Source: Nephromyces sp. MM_2019
Lineage: Eukaryota; Apicomplexa; Aconoidasida; Nephromycida
Reading direction: 5' to 3'
DNA length: 32,431 nt
Assembly (NCBI GenBank): GCA_015657535.1
Contig: JADHZB010001984.1
Coordinates: 1 to 32,431 of the forward strand
Under the pieces are notes generated by a model. The model ran no database searches. It saw nothing but the letters and a program-made list of their open reading frames with translations, and had not been told where the DNA came from. Positions 1-10,173 of the stretch are shown in pieces (the first letter of the stretch is position 1; every line of letters starts with the position of its first letter). Made by a program: the position numbers and the translations under genes.

Positions 1-215
1 TGAGATTATGTGTGAGGTTGTGCGTGATTGTGTGTGTGAGATTTTGTGTGAGTGTGGGTGCGAAATTATGTGTGCGATTGTGTGTGTGTGAGATTTTGTA
101 TGAGGTTGTGCGTGATTGTGTGTGTGAGATTTTGTGTGAGGTTGTGCGTGATTGTGTGTGCGTGATTGTGTGTGAGATTCTGTGTGAGATTTTGTGTGTG
201 TGAGGTTGTCCGTGG
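1..215. repeat. TG-rich minisatellite at left edge
   Basis: Imperfect tandem repeats built from blocks such as TGTGTGAGATTTTGTG and GAGGTTGTGCGTGATTG, running from the window edge to about 215. Any open frames here are low-complexity Cys/Val runs caused by TG repetition, not genes. A looser A/T-richer array (GCGATTATGAGTATGATA-like) continues to about 350. The array is probably truncated by the window edge. Confidence 0.8.
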
Positions 216-1020
216 CTGTATGTATGATACTGCACACGATTATGAGTATGATAACACGCGATTATGAGTATAATACTGCCCATAAGGGTGTTTCTATGAT
301 AATGAAAACGACGGTTTGTATATGATAACGAACGCGATGTGTGTGGTACTGCACATGATGGTGTGTGTGTGCTCTACTTTACAATTTGAAATACGAATGT
401 ATCTGTGGTGCGGTGTGTGTGTAGGAGGCGCTACATTTTTTCCTGAAGATTTAGGGATTATATGACGGGTTGAGAGGTGATTTTGTGGCATTAAGCTCTC
501 TGTATGTGCAGCCTCGTAGTTCCGAAGCTTTGATTGGAGTGTGTGTGGCAGCGTGTGGCTGTATAATTTGGTGTGCATATCTCTTTTTTTTTTTTATTAG
601 CTGCCCGCCTTTTTGTGTGTAGAAGTGAATGCTTGATGCAGAAAATTAATGTAAAGATGAAGTTGTCTCACGGATGATTGTGTGTTCAATTGCCCAATTA
701 TTAATTTAGCGACTTAGAGCAGAGTTAGCAACCATTTTCATATGTCCAATTGTGAGTGTACGTACACCTACAGGTATGTGGGTCAACAGTTTGTTTTTGA
801 AAACTTCACCTTTTTTTATTTTGCTTGAGGCTTGAAAGACTCCCTTTAAGTTGATGAGATTAACTTCTTATGGGCATCAGCCTTCCCTTGTGTAGAAAAA
901 GTTTGGTATTGACGTGTGTGTTGATATTCCTGACTTGGTTGTTGTGTGTGCTGGTATGTGTGTGTGCTGGTATGTGTATAAGTCTGTGCGTATGTGTTTA
1001 TCGTGTTGTATTGGAATTAG
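216..1020. other. Non-coding stretch, no gene seen
   Basis: TG-rich sequence with scattered poly-T. No block has convincing flanking splice sites on either strand. It holds one copy of the palindrome GTGTACGTACAC at 756-767. It could be intron of a gene whose exon begins at 1021. Confidence 0.5.
756..767. promoter_or_regulatory. Palindrome GTGTACGTACAC, copy 1
   Basis: Perfect 12-base self-complementary motif, identical to the cores at 2757-2768 and 31004-31015. The neighbouring bases (A and C) do not extend the symmetry. Role unknown; a dimeric transcription-factor site is one possibility. Confidence 0.45.
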
Positions 1021-1152
1021 CCGAATTGGCATCTCAAGGTGCAACTTCAACTACTGGAGAAGAAGCAAACTGCAGCACCTAAAGGAGCTGCTTCTACTAT
1101 AGAAGAGAACGGACAAATTTTATCGGAAGAAGACGAAAGAAGAAAAGCGTAA
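1021..1152 (+). CDS. Candidate exon, Lys/Glu-rich, unknown
   Basis: After TTGGAATTAG the frame starting at 1021 is open for 43 codons to a TAA at 1150-1152. It reads PNWHLKVQLQLLEKKQ, then an Ala-rich stretch, then ILSEEDERRKA. The composition is helical and charged, unlike the surrounding TG repeats. It could be a terminal exon ending at the TAA, or it could end at AAAGC|GTAAAA (1148/1149). A second frame is also open over the first half, so the frame is not certain. No family recognised. The reverse strand here is pyrimidine-rich and looks non-coding. Confidence 0.35.
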   Translation, partial: PNWHLKVQLQLLEKKQTAAPKGAASTIEENGQILSEEDERRKA

Positions 1153-1411
1153 AAAAGAAAGTATTCTTGTCGTGGCTTCTCTATAAAATTGTGTGTGTGC
1201 ATTTTTTTGCGTTTGTTTACCTATGTGTATTTGCTCCTATGTGTGTGCGGCTGTGTGCGTTTTTTTTTTAACTGTGTATACGCCAGTGTATGCGTGTATG
1301 CGTGTATGCTTCGATTTCCCTTGTGCAATATACTACTTTTTTAGCATGCAAACACAGACTTAATCAACTATTTTCCTCCTTTGTTTATACGTGTGCGTGT
1401 GTATGTACTCA

Positions 1412-1525
1412 TTTGTGTGCGTGTGTTTACCCCTGTGTGCGTTGGATTTTTCCACTTTAACGAAATATTTTCGAAGCTAAGGCTCCTTTTTTCTCGAATT
1501 TTTGATGCCTCATTCCTTTCTGCTG
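1412..1525 (-). CDS. Candidate minus-strand exon, unknown
   Basis: On the minus strand a CAG acceptor following GAGTTGCCAG (about 1525) opens a charged frame including NEASKIREKRSLSFENISLKW. It then runs into Thr/His low complexity from CACACA repeats. The downstream end is unclear. The plus strand is also open across the same block, so the strand assignment is weak. No family recognised. Confidence 0.25.
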
Positions 1526-1539
1526 GCAACTCGGTTACG

Positions 1540-1662
<123 letters not shown>

Positions 1663-2219
1663 TTCTGTGAGCAACGGGAGTATATAAATGATACATACAT
1701 ATATATACAAGTATATATGCCTCGATATATAATATCAGTATGCGTGTAAGCTTCACATAAATATATACATGTATTACGTGTGTGGTAAACAGTTTAACCT
1801 TCAAATCTTCTTTACCGAAGCCTTTTATAGGCTGTATAATAGCAATGTATAATCAAGAAGTCTAAGGCAGTAGGAAACTGCTGCCGTTGGCAGGCCTTTT
1901 TATCTCAGAGGGTGTATGCTAGAGAGAGATTGTTTGAATTCGTCATGAATTCAAAGCACACACATACAATGGCTGGTTTTTGACACCTTTATATTGGAGG
2001 GGAGAGGGGGGGGTTGCTAACACACACAGTGTTGTTCTAACACATGATATACGCCATGTAATGACGTTGAGTATATATCGTATGAAGTTGTGCTTAAACT
2101 TGTGCGATGGTGAGAGATGGGCGTAATGGAAAACTTTGGTGTGTGCAACACACACAGGTGCGCAGTTGTGGATGCTTATGCACACAAGATAGGATTAAAA
2201 CGGGATATGTATAGTGCTG

Positions 2220-2300
2220 GTGTGTGTGTGTGTGCGTGTGTGTGTCTGTGTGTGTGTCTGTGTGTCTATGTGTGTGTCTGTGTGTGTGCGTGTGTGTTGG
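2220..2300. repeat. TGTGTGTCTG repeat
   Basis: Alternating TGTGTG and TGTGTCTG blocks, a degenerate simple repeat. Non-coding. Confidence 0.8.
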
Positions 2301-2332
2301 TAATGTGGTGCATGTAGTAGAGAGGGATTTTT

Positions 2333-2455
2333 GCTCACACGGGCAATTTTTTAAGTGGAGAGGCGTTGTTGCACACACCGGCAATGGTTTTAGTGGAGAG
2401 AGGGTTACGCACACAGGCAATATTTTTAGTGCAAAGAGGGTCACACATGCACACA
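2333..2455. repeat. Minisatellite, about 38-base unit, three copies
   Basis: Three imperfect copies of a unit running CACAC-GGCAAT-TTTTAGTGGAGAGAGGGTTACG, with a partial fourth ending near 2460. Copies differ at scattered positions, so the array is not recent. Probably intronic. Confidence 0.75.
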
Positions 2456-2754
2456 ATGCTTATTGATACCAGGTGTGACTGTGTGTGTATGAGCATGAGT
2501 CCATTAATATCGAAACTCCAAGACCCTTGCCATCTCTCAATGTTGTTATGTGTGTAATGAATCTCCAATGAGCAGCTTATTTCCTTGTTCGTGCACACGG
2601 CTACGTTATACGTGACTGAAGCTACAACGCATACACACCCAGTTGAGAAACGAGGAGTATGTGTAAAACCCAGTCAGCTTCAGCGTATTATACTCTCACA
2701 GTGGTCTCCAGGAGCTTTTCCGTGTGTATATTTTCCCCACCTGAAAGTATGTAG

Positions 2755-2770
2755 GAGTGTACGTACACTC
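2755..2770. promoter_or_regulatory. Palindrome GAGTGTACGTACACTC, copy 2
   Basis: Perfect 16-base palindrome around the same GTGTACGTACAC core (2757-2768) found at 756 and 31004. It lies just 3' of the donor of the candidate minus-strand exon 2889-2779. Confidence 0.45.
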
Positions 2771-2778
2771 GTATATAC

Positions 2779-2889
2779 TTTCTTAACAGCATCAATCTTT
2801 CGCTAAACTGAGGTCTTTCTACAGCTACCGGTGCTAGCTGAATGCAAGCTTCATGTTCTTCTTGATGAGTGTCTACTGTGTCTGGACAT
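2779..2889 (-). CDS. Candidate minus-strand exon, unknown
   Basis: The acceptor CACCGCAG precedes 2889. The frame (one base, then 36 codons, then two bases) reads CPDTVDTHQEEHEACIQLAP and on to RPQFSERLMLLR, followed by GTATAT as a possible donor. It is open, acidic to amphipathic and free of TG-type low complexity, while the plus strand has stops. Its partner exons were not found. No family recognised. Confidence 0.35.
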
Positions 2890-3125
2890 CTGCGGTGTGT
2901 GGACACCACTAGTGTATTTCGATATCCCTAATATGTGCGAATGTCCCCCGTAAGTGTGTTGATACCCCTAATGTGTGTGTGATCGTTGCGGACACCTCTA
3001 GTGTGTCTGGATATCCCTCGTATGTGTATGCATATTATCATTGCCTGACGTGTGTGAATATCCTTCCCTGGAGCGTGTATGCATATCCAAAGTTAGAGTT
3101 TCTTTGTGTGTGTGTGTGAATACCC
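2890..3125. repeat. Degenerate minisatellite, about 20-base unit
   Basis: Eight or so loose copies of GTGTGTNGATAYCCCTAAT, for example near 2910, 2930, 2960, 3005, 3050 and 3105. Spacing varies between 19 and 30 bases. Non-coding. Confidence 0.65.
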
Positions 3126-3349
3126 CCAATAATTGCATTCTGGAAGCTGATTCGCTCTGCTTATTCCTCGTATAAGTAGCCAAGTGTTGTGTAGAGTAAT
3201 AAACCCGTGCTTCAGCACCGTATAGGAGGATAATCGTGTATGCGTCTGCCTTTATCTCTATCTGTGTATGTTGCTCATATCCTTGGGGGAAGCAGAAAAA
3301 TCAGTCTTCACTGGCGACTTGTAGATCTACTTAATATAATCATCACTAG

Positions 3350-3528
3350 GCGAGGCGATTTTGATGTTTACAGTTGATATGAGCATAACATCGGTGAAGC
3401 AGGTATATTTAGTAATGTATATTCGCGCTATGTTCTCATATACAGCTTTTGGTAATATCCTAAGTTACCCTCACCCTTGAAGATGTGGCGGTTTCACATC
3501 TTCATGGAATTCCTATAGAAAATCTATG
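3350..3528 (+). CDS. Two candidate plus-strand exons
   Basis: Exon 3350-3402 lies between CACTAG and CAG|GTATAT and reads EAILMFTVDMSITSVKQ. Exon 3465-3528 lies between CCTAAG and ATG|GTATTT and reads TLTLEDVAVSHLHGIPIENL. Both are open and protein-like, but their phases (0 out, 1 in) do not match, so an exon is missing or one boundary is wrong. Sequence 3540-3660 is a long pyrimidine tract on the plus strand. Its complement is an open Lys-rich frame, so a minus-strand exon there cannot be excluded. Confidence 0.3.
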
Positions 3529-3777
3529 GTATTTTGCATATTTCGGCGTTTTTTGGCGATAACATCTTCATCGAAACTCCTTGATCCCTCTTTGTCTGCT
3601 TCTTTTTGAACTGCTTTACTCTTGCTTTTGCATCTATTTTGCTAGCTTTAAACCTCTTTCATAGTATCAATTTGATGTAGAAGTAAGAAGAGCATAATAA
3701 AGGAATTGCTAGTTTTATCAGATTGTGTAAGGATAATTTGGTGAAGTTTTCTGGCAGAAATTTGGGGAGAGCATGGG

Positions 3778-3893
3778 AGTGTTTCAGTATGTGTATGTGG
3801 GTTTGGATGTTCCACTGTATATGTGTGGGTTTGGATGTTTTAGTGTGTGTGTTGGTTTGGATGTTTCAGTGCGTGTGTGTGTGTGGTGGCTTG
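3778..3893. repeat. Minisatellite, about 28-base unit, four copies
   Basis: Four copies of a unit ending GGTTTGGATGTT and carrying a TGTGTGTG core (TTTCAGTATGTGTATGTG, CCACTGTATATGTGTG, TTAGTGTGTGTGTTG, TTCAGTGCGTGTGTG). Lies just upstream of the exon starting at 3984, so probably intronic. Confidence 0.8.
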
Positions 3894-3983
3894 AGTAAAT
3901 CTTTGTGTGTGGAGTTGATATTTCATAGTGTGTGTGAGTCCTTACAATAAGGTTTGTGTGTGTGTGTTTCACACACCTTCCAG

Positions 3984-5418
3984 AGTTTTCTCGTGGCTTT
4001 CTTCTGGTAGGAGAGCTTTTCCTTAGTGAGGAAGGAATCGTGATTTTGAGCAGATTTTTCTCAGCTTATTATGATGGTTTGTTGATTACATTACCATATC
4101 ATTCGGAAGCTGGTAATTGGACGCTCAGTTTACGCATTCTGCGTAGACAAGTCAATCTGTCACAGTTAGTATGCACGCACACACACACAATGAAGAAGTG
4201 TATGCTTATGGTTTCAGTCTGTTGCGTAACTTTTTGGGATTGCCATTTATAGTGGAAGGCTTGAAACACACAAGCACCTGTACCATCACACAGAGATACA
4301 CACACACTAATACAAGCAGCGCAGGTAGCAACACGCACACACCAACACAGATCGCAACACGCAAACGCACACACGCATACACCAACACACAGCTTACTCT
4401 ATCACACTAGACACTTGAAAAAAACTAGGAGCAGTTTATGTTGCCCACCGCTGTAGTCGTACGTCTATCACACGAAATAAAGAATCTCCCGCACGCACAC
4501 TCTCTGCTTTCTCCCTTCTTTCTTAGTGAGAAAAAGCTACCTCCAACACACAAGAAACTGCAAAGTTTTTCTCTAGTTTTTCATCACTTCTTGAACGACT
4601 AGATGTCTGATGCTTAAGCTTCTGCACTCAGCTCATCTCATGGAGTTGATGCTTATAGGCAATAGATTCAGCCATCTTTCCCTGCTCATCTGTTTCTACG
4701 CTGTAGAACTAACGCTAAAGTAAGAGAAACTTCTACTGATGAGGAGGAGATATCTATAAGGGAGGAAGACTTCATGCACCTCACACACACTAGCCTAACA
4801 CACATTTCCTTTAGGTTAACAGAGAAGGATAGCAAGTTTAAGCTATCAACAAGCAATTTCTGCCTCAAAGATAGCCTGCAGCAAAGGATTTGGGTGAGAA
4901 GTTAGTAGTCACTCTGAGGAACGTATTGGTGTGTACGGCGGTATCTGCAATGGAGTGTGTGTGTCATGATGCCTGTGAGAATGTGTGTGCGTGTGTGTGT
5001 CGGTGTGTGTAATATTGGTGTGTGTTGGACAGCGTGTCGGTGTGCTGCACCGTGTGTTGGAAAGTGTACTGGCCTCTTGGACTGCGTGTTGGTGTGTAGG
5101 TTGGAACATACATGAGTGCATGTCTGTGTGCGTGTTGGCGTGTGTGCTGGTCTGTGTGTGGGGGTTTGCACGTGCTTGCACGCGTGCCTGTGCGTGTGTA
5201 TGCGTGTATAGTGTGTGCATATTGGCGTGCTTTTCGCCAACGAGTGTATGACGTAGTATAGAGAATCTCGTGGACTGCATACCTCGGTATTTTTGAAAAA
5301 GCCTGCACACACAAGCTCATCTAAAAGACTAGTTAAGAGCCTCTCCATACCTAGAGCTGCCCTTAACTTGTATATGGCTTTGCTGAAGAACGCCAGCGAC
5401 TTAGATTCCTCTTTCTAA
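3984..5418 (+). CDS. Multi-exon gene, 3' part, unknown function
   Basis: Model: exon 3984-4164 (acceptor CCTTCCAG, donor GTTAGT) reads FSRGFLLVGELFLSEEGIVI and on to LRILRRQVNLS. An optional small exon follows at 4218-4250 (LLRNFLGLPFI) after a 53-base GT...TTTCAG intron. Exon 4672-4893 (donor TGG|GTGAGA) reads PSFPAHLFLRCRTNAKVRET, then an acidic DEEEISIREED, and ends SLQQRIW. Terminal exon 5257-5418 (acceptor GACGTAG) reads YRESRGLHTSVFLKKPAHTS and ends NASDLDSSF with TAA. Phases match across these four blocks if the small exon is real. The intron 4894-5256 is TG-rich. The first block is hydrophobic and beta-rich; the tail is basic. The 5' end was not found; exons at 3350-3528 may belong. 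No family recognised. A GTGAGT two bases after the stop hints at a spliced 3' UTR. Confidence 0.45.
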
Positions 5419-5429
5419 TGTGAGTCCCG

Positions 5430-5919
5430 TCATTCTCCACGTTATGTGCGTGTGTGTGTGCACTACAAAGCTTTATATTTTAATGCATTTGTATAAAATG
5501 TGTGCAAAAGCTTTCTTCCGTGTGCACTTCTTACCGGCATAAGCAACTGCGGAAGGGCTACATTAGCACAGCCTCATCCTCACACACACCATTCCTCTAG
5601 GATTGCTTTTAGTTAAAGAGCATACACACGAGGATTCGAAGTGGGAATACGCACATGGGGATACCCACACGCACACAAGACACACAGGTAAATAAACACA
5701 ATACATGCAGACAAATACGCACATATAGAGGTAAATGCACACACAATACACACAGGTAGGTAAATACATACACTTACACAGGTAATTACACAGGCGCACA
5801 AACAATCAACACACACCAGCACCAACTCATACATCAACACACAAGATAAGCTAGCTCCATAGTTTCTTATAAAACCTAGCAAAATCCACTTTTATACTAA
5901 TTGAAACACACATTCCCTG
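5430..5919. other. CACACA-rich spacer, no gene seen
   Basis: From 5560 to 5860 the plus strand is a degenerate CACACA/ACACAGGTAAATAC repeat. Frames here are repeat-driven Cys/Val or Thr/His runs. It may be intergenic or intron upstream of the exon that could begin at 5936. Confidence 0.5.
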
Positions 5920-6411
5920 ATGTTTTCAAGTGCAGCGAAACTCGTCAACACATTGGAAATGCTTCGCACACAGCTGCCGGCCACCCTCAGCGCTAAGCCC
6001 TTTGGTAACACTTTTCTGAAACTGCGAGTAGCTGACGATTCGCGCCACACAGACACCCCGCCCCCTATGTGCACCTTCTCGTCTCTTCCGTATCTGAGCG
6101 ACTCTAAAGTAACGAAGCTTCCTAGTCTCCCTCCTCTTCACAATCTCCCTCTTCACAATCTCAAGACGAAGCTTCCTAGTCTCCCTCCTCTCCATAATCT
6201 CAAGACGAAACGTCCTAGTCTCCTTCCTCTTCATAGTCTCCACAACATTCCAGATAATCTCCCCCCATCCCCCACCCCCCTCCCCCCTCCTTCTCTTGAA
6301 GATTTTCCACTAAATAAGGCGCTTTTTCCCACAGAAAAAAAGAGGAGAAAACCCCGCCCGGTGGTGCAAAGCTCAAACACCTTTTCTCCTCTCGATAAAG
6401 GGCTGCTTTAA
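5920..6411 (+). CDS. Repeat-bearing ORF or terminal exon, unknown
   Basis: Open from ATG 5920 to TAA 6409-6411 (163 codons). Alternatively it is a terminal exon entered at the acceptor TTTTCAAGTGCAG (coding from 5936). The start reads MFSSAAKLVNTLEMLRTQLP, a basic amphipathic stretch that could be a mitochondrial targeting sequence. The middle holds the repeat KLPSLPPLHNL (6115-6246). The tail is Pro-rich, then basic (TEKKRRKPRP). Repeat units are 54, 39 and 39 bases, all multiples of three. The base differences between units 1 and 2 (CTT/CTC, CAC/CAT) are silent in this frame but change residues in the open minus-strand frame, which favours plus-strand coding. It stops 88 bases before the CHCH gene start, so it could instead be that gene's leader region. 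Confidence 0.35.
   Translation: MFSSAAKLVNTLEMLRTQLPATLSAKPFGNTFLKLRVADDSRHTDTPPPMCTFSSLPYLSDSKVTKLPSLPPLHNLPLHNLKTKLPSLPPLHNLKTKRPSLLPLHSLHNIPDNLPPSPTPLPPPSLEDFPLNKALFPTEKKRRKPRPVVQSSNTFSPLDKGLL
6115..6246 (+). repeat. 39-base in-frame tandem repeat, three units
   Basis: Units 6115-6168 (54 bases, with an internal 15-base duplication), 6169-6207 and 6208-6246. Consensus begins AAGCTTCCTAGTCTCCCTCC. It is strongly pyrimidine-rich on the plus strand. All lengths are multiples of three. Confidence 0.85.
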
Positions 6412-6499
6412 GGGCGATTTGGCGGTTCTTTACCGAAGGAAACATCAAATCTTCAAAGAAAAATCGTCGCTCAACGCAGTATTCTTCTCATCGCAGAAG

Positions 6500-8473
6500 A
6501 TGGGAGAAGGGGAAAAGCCGGCAGAGGAGCAGACCACCCCCCCGCCGGCTGCTCCGACATCATCGACGAAACAGTTTGCCCCTTTTTTTCCTTTGAAGAG
6601 GCCAGGTAAGGTAGATAAGGAAGAGAGATATTGTTTAAAGTTTGAGGCTTTTTTCCGAGTCTACGGTCTCTTCCTCTTTGCCTCACAAGAATTTTGATTT
6701 GTGCCTGTTGGCGTGTTCGTGAGTAGGTGTGGGTGTGAGTAGGTGTGTTGCTGTGTGTATGCATGTGCGCTTTTGTTTTGCGCGTCACTGAATAATTGCT
6801 GAATACACATATTGCCTTCGTCTTCATAACTTTGGGGATCTTCTCGTTGCTCGCTATCCCTCCTCCTCGAGGGATCCAAAGTATCTTTAGCCTCCCCCCT
6901 TCCTCTTGCGGACATCCGCTGTTATTATACTTTGAGCTGAAGGTTAATGAATAGAGTGCTTGCCACGATGCAGCTGAAAGTGATTCTGTGAAGATGATGT
7001 ATTCGCTTCTTTTTACTTTGAATTCTGGTGTGTGTGTGTGTGAGTGCTGTGTGTAGAGATTTTGCGTGTATGTGATGGCAATTCCTTTAAATAGCACTTC
7101 TTGTGTGTGTGAGAGCTGTGTGTAAATATTTTGTGTGTGTGTGATAGTGATTACGGTAACACTTCTTGTGTGTGGAGCTATGCTCATATTTGATAGTGGG
7201 AGTTTGCATCTAACAATCAGTTTTTGTGTGTGTAGTTTTCAAGGCTTATGTGTATGTTCATGCTCTCGTTACTGCATCATTGGTTTCGTGTATTGGCGAG
7301 CCAATTTCAACGGGTATATGCCTTCAGCTTGTGTGTGTTGTATTTGCCTTACTCTTGATATCTTTGTGTGTGCAGGCTGTGAAGAATATGCGCGGAAATT
7401 CTTCGACTGCCTTGACACGAACCTTGATTCCTCCGCAACTAAAGCTGAAAACTTGGAGTCACTGAAGCAGTGTGCTGCCGTGCGACAGGTACACAGATGT
7501 GTGTGCAGCTCCAAGAAATGGCATGTGTGTGACTGAAAGAAGATTCGTGTGTGTGGCCACAATAAGTCGCATGTGTGTGGCTCAAAGAAGACACATTTGT
7601 GTGGCCACAATAAGTCACAAGTGTGTAACTGCCATGTGTTTATATGTCTGCAAGGAGGCACATTGATGGCTTCAGAAGTAGACATGCGTGTGTTCTCGAG
7701 TCAATGTTTAGTTGTATCAGCTGATGTAAAATGCACACACATCTGCACCTAGCATCCTCCAAAGTACGTAGGTTTTTGCTATAAAGAAGAGGATATGATG
7801 CTTCTGCACATACTTTTCTTTTCATAAAACCTTCATCTACTACAAGAAGAATAGAGTAAACTTCCTCTCGAAAACTGCTGCGTTACTGTATATGCAAAAA
7901 ATCTTAGATTGCGTAGGATAAGCAGATACAACTCAATGATTATCCCTAGCAAACATAATTGCACACCTTGTTTTATATGTCTTCAAGTCGTTGTTTAGCT
8001 ATTTTTGATGTTTTGATGGTAGAAGGAACTTTTCTTCCACTTACCTTGGTATTTTGAGAAAACTTCTCATGCACACACACACGCACACTCTCTATCTCTT
8101 TAAATGGAAATTGCATTTCTCTGTATCGCTGTTTGTCTGAGACATACCTTGAAGAAAAGTTCCTCAGTTGCAGTTTCTTCAACCATCTCGTGCACAAACT
8201 CCCAGGCAAGTCATCATACTTCGCTCCGCTCTGCGCGTCCCAAAGTTTCTCTGTTTTGCCCCCTTTCTAATATGCCTGCATTCCCAGATACCTTTTTGTC
8301 ACCTCTGCGATATCCCCTATAAACTTTGTAACATACACAGACACACACACACCTCATAGCCCCACCCTCAACGCTTTTTCTCTCAGGATTACGAGGTGTG
8401 TACCAGGAAGCAGTTAGGCTCTAAAGGAGCGGCGCCTTCGCTAAGCTGGACAGATTGGCCTTCAGAAAGATAG
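6500..8473 (+). CDS. Twin CX9C (CHCH-domain) mitochondrial protein
   Basis: Complete three-exon gene: 6500-6605 (donor CCAG|GTAAGG), 7376-7488 (acceptor TGTGCAG, donor CAG|GTACAC) and 8387-8473 (acceptor TTTTCTCTCAG, stop TAG). Introns are 770 and 898 bases and both junctions keep phase. The product is 101 residues. Residues 1-36 are Pro/Thr-rich. Then C37-X9-C47 (CEEYARKFFDC), a 20-residue linker, and C68-X9-C78 (CAAVRQDYEVC), completed only by the second splice. The tail ends SLSWTDWPSER. Twin CX9C proteins are small helical-hairpin proteins of the mitochondrial intermembrane space, oxidised through the Mia40 relay; many assist respiratory-complex assembly. The subfamily is not clear. The ATG is the first in a frame open to the donor. 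The TG-rich introns hold a 48-base minisatellite. Confidence 0.85.
6606..7375 (+). other. Intron 1 of the CHCH gene
   Basis: GTAAGG...TGCAG. Contains TGTGTGTG blocks at 6720-6760, 7030-7045 and 7105-7140, and a loose repeat of TGTGTGTGTGAGTGCTGTGTG-type units. No coding block with splice sites inside it. Confidence 0.75.
7489..8386 (+). other. Intron 2 of the CHCH gene
   Basis: GTACAC...CTCTCAG. Carries the minisatellite at 7522-7640 and ends in CACACACAC plus a C/T-rich acceptor tract. Apparent frames inside it come from the repeats. Confidence 0.75.
7522..7640. repeat. 48-base minisatellite in the CHCH intron
   Basis: Copies start at 7522 and 7570 with a partial third at 7618. Shared core: GTGTGGCCACAATAAGTC, and ATGTGTGTG-CT-AAAGAAGA. 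The 48-base period keeps frames open on both strands, giving misleading 16-residue repeats. Confidence 0.85.
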
Positions 8474-8847
8474 TTTATATCAGATCATAAAAAGAGGGTG
8501 GATAAATATATATAGCGGGATAGTATCCATTAACTGATGCACATATGTGGTATTTTGTGTGCGAAATTTTCGTTTGTTTTTACGCAGCTTGTGTGTTTAT
8601 GAGCTTGGTGGAGGCTTCGCTTTGCTTCTTCTAATGGCGTTTTGTGTGTTTGAAATTTCGTTATACTGAATAAATTCTTTGGTATATGCCTGTGTGTTCA
8701 AGTTTTTGTAAATGCATTGGAATCTTCGTTTGCTCAGCATATGTTCATTTGTTTGTTGTAAATTTTGTTTGTATCTTCAAACTTGCTGCTTATACTTTCA
8801 TATCATATGAAATATATGTGTGTGTGTGTCTGTGTGTTTGCCGAAAG

Positions 8848-9870
8848 ATATCTTCTGCATTGAAGTCGAGGATGATTTTGATTTTGAGCACTTCTACGTA
8901 AGCTCCTCATTGAATTTCTGCTCATGTTAAAGCATGTTGCATTACAGTTTATCGACGAAATTGGCAGTAAACAAAACTCTTTCCGCATTTGGATTTTCGA
9001 CTGTTTCACGTTTATTCGTTTGTGTTTGATTCTCACGGCATAAGAATTCTATTCGCACCTTAAGTTTTCAGGAATCAATCGACTTGCAGTGTAAAAAGCC
9101 CGTTCTCAGGCAGGCATTCTGCAGTGTTGATTCACTCCCTGTATCATGGGTATTGTTGGTTTGCGTGTGCGTGAGAATCATTGTGTAAAGTTTGAGATTC
9201 AATTTGTTTTATTTTGAGGGTGTGTGTTTCTTCATATATACTTGCGGGTCTTTTTGCCTGTCTCTGATTGTGTGTGTGCGTGTGTTTGATCGTCTTTGGA
9301 TGTATTTCTGCACTAGCCTCTACACGTACTTGTTATTAGATGGTGATTTTTTACCCCCAAATATCTCTGCAGGTGTAAGCTTGTCGATGAGTTGCTATGT
9401 ATTGCGCAGGTGACCAATCATTGTGTGTTTGAGCCTGTGTTTCTGCTGGATGTGTGTTTTTCTTGTGTTTGTGTAACCATCTCTATTCTTTGCCATTCCT
9501 TATGTGGGTATAAACTTCTCTATTCTGCACAATTCCTTGTGTGCGTGAGCCTCTCTATGTGTGTGTATTTTTCTTTTGAAGTGAATCTGCGTGGAGCGTT
9601 TGACTCTGAATAAGCTTCTGAAATGGCATTGCAAGGCCAGTAGTAATATGCTACCAATTACTGCTACTTGTAGCTTAGCGTATTCTTAGAATCTGCGAGA
9701 CATATCTATATATAAAACCTCCTCTAATCTTTATAGGTGCTTATTTCCCGGATGTTTTTTTTCACACTAACAATGCTGTAGATTAATTTTTAATTGTGAA
9801 GACTTTATAGCCTCTTCAAGGCCTAGCGTCCGTGCGTTCAAGATTGCTATTAACTAATTTTATAGACTAG
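8848..9870 (+). CDS. 3' exons of an unknown plus-strand gene
   Basis: Five blocks join in phase: 8848-8897 (donor TAC|GTAAGC; reads IFCIEVEDDFDFEHFY), 8948-9009 (acceptor ATTACAG; FIDEIGSKQNSFRIWIFDCF), 9072-9149 (acceptor TTTTCAG; NQSTCSVKSPFSGRHSAVLI then HSLYH), 9373-9409 (acceptor TCTGCAG; CKLVDELLCIAQ) and 9811-9870 (acceptor TTTATAG; PLQGLASVRSRLLLTNFID, stop TAG). About 97 C-terminal residues are seen; an exon near 8597-8640 may precede them. The start is acidic, the end helical. The third block is open in a second frame too, and I chose the one that links both neighbours. No family recognised. It lies about 375 bases after the CHCH stop on the same strand. Confidence 0.5.
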
Positions 9871-10160
9871 TCTTTCCCATATTAGACTTGGGGGTTGTGT
9901 TTGTATGTTCTTCTCTTTATTGAGTAAGCTTCTGCTAGGCGTTCCTTAGAACTCTGAAAAGGCAAAAAGACCGATATTTTTTTAAAACATATCACCACGC
10001 GTTTAGTGCTTGAAGGTGCTAAAAGGCTGTGGTTTGGTGGATTCTCGTGTGCGTTGGGCTGAAGCGTATGATAGAGAGGTTTTCATGATCGTATTCGTGG
10101 CTTACTCGCTTCCTCCTTAAAAGGTAGGTAGTTGGTCTCCACGTATACAAAATATGATTT
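9871..10160. other. No confident gene
   Basis: Mixed T-rich sequence, no repeat above the background and no block with good splice sites on both ends. Confidence 0.4.
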
Positions 10161-10173
10161 GCTCCTTGCTGAC

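Noticed and set aside
4902..5348. 148-codon minus-strand ORF
   Set aside because: Thr/His low complexity antisense to a TG-rich intron and to the better-supported plus-strand terminal exon 5257-5418.
6471..7187. 238-codon minus-strand ORF
   Set aside because: Antisense to exon 1 and intron 1 of the CHCH gene, dominated by repeat-driven Thr/His. The plus-strand splice sites and CX9C motifs are far stronger.
7269..7685. Minus-strand repeats resembling a Cys/His zinc-finger array
   Set aside because: A 48-base intronic minisatellite keeps frames open; the residues come from TGTGTGG and CCACAA.
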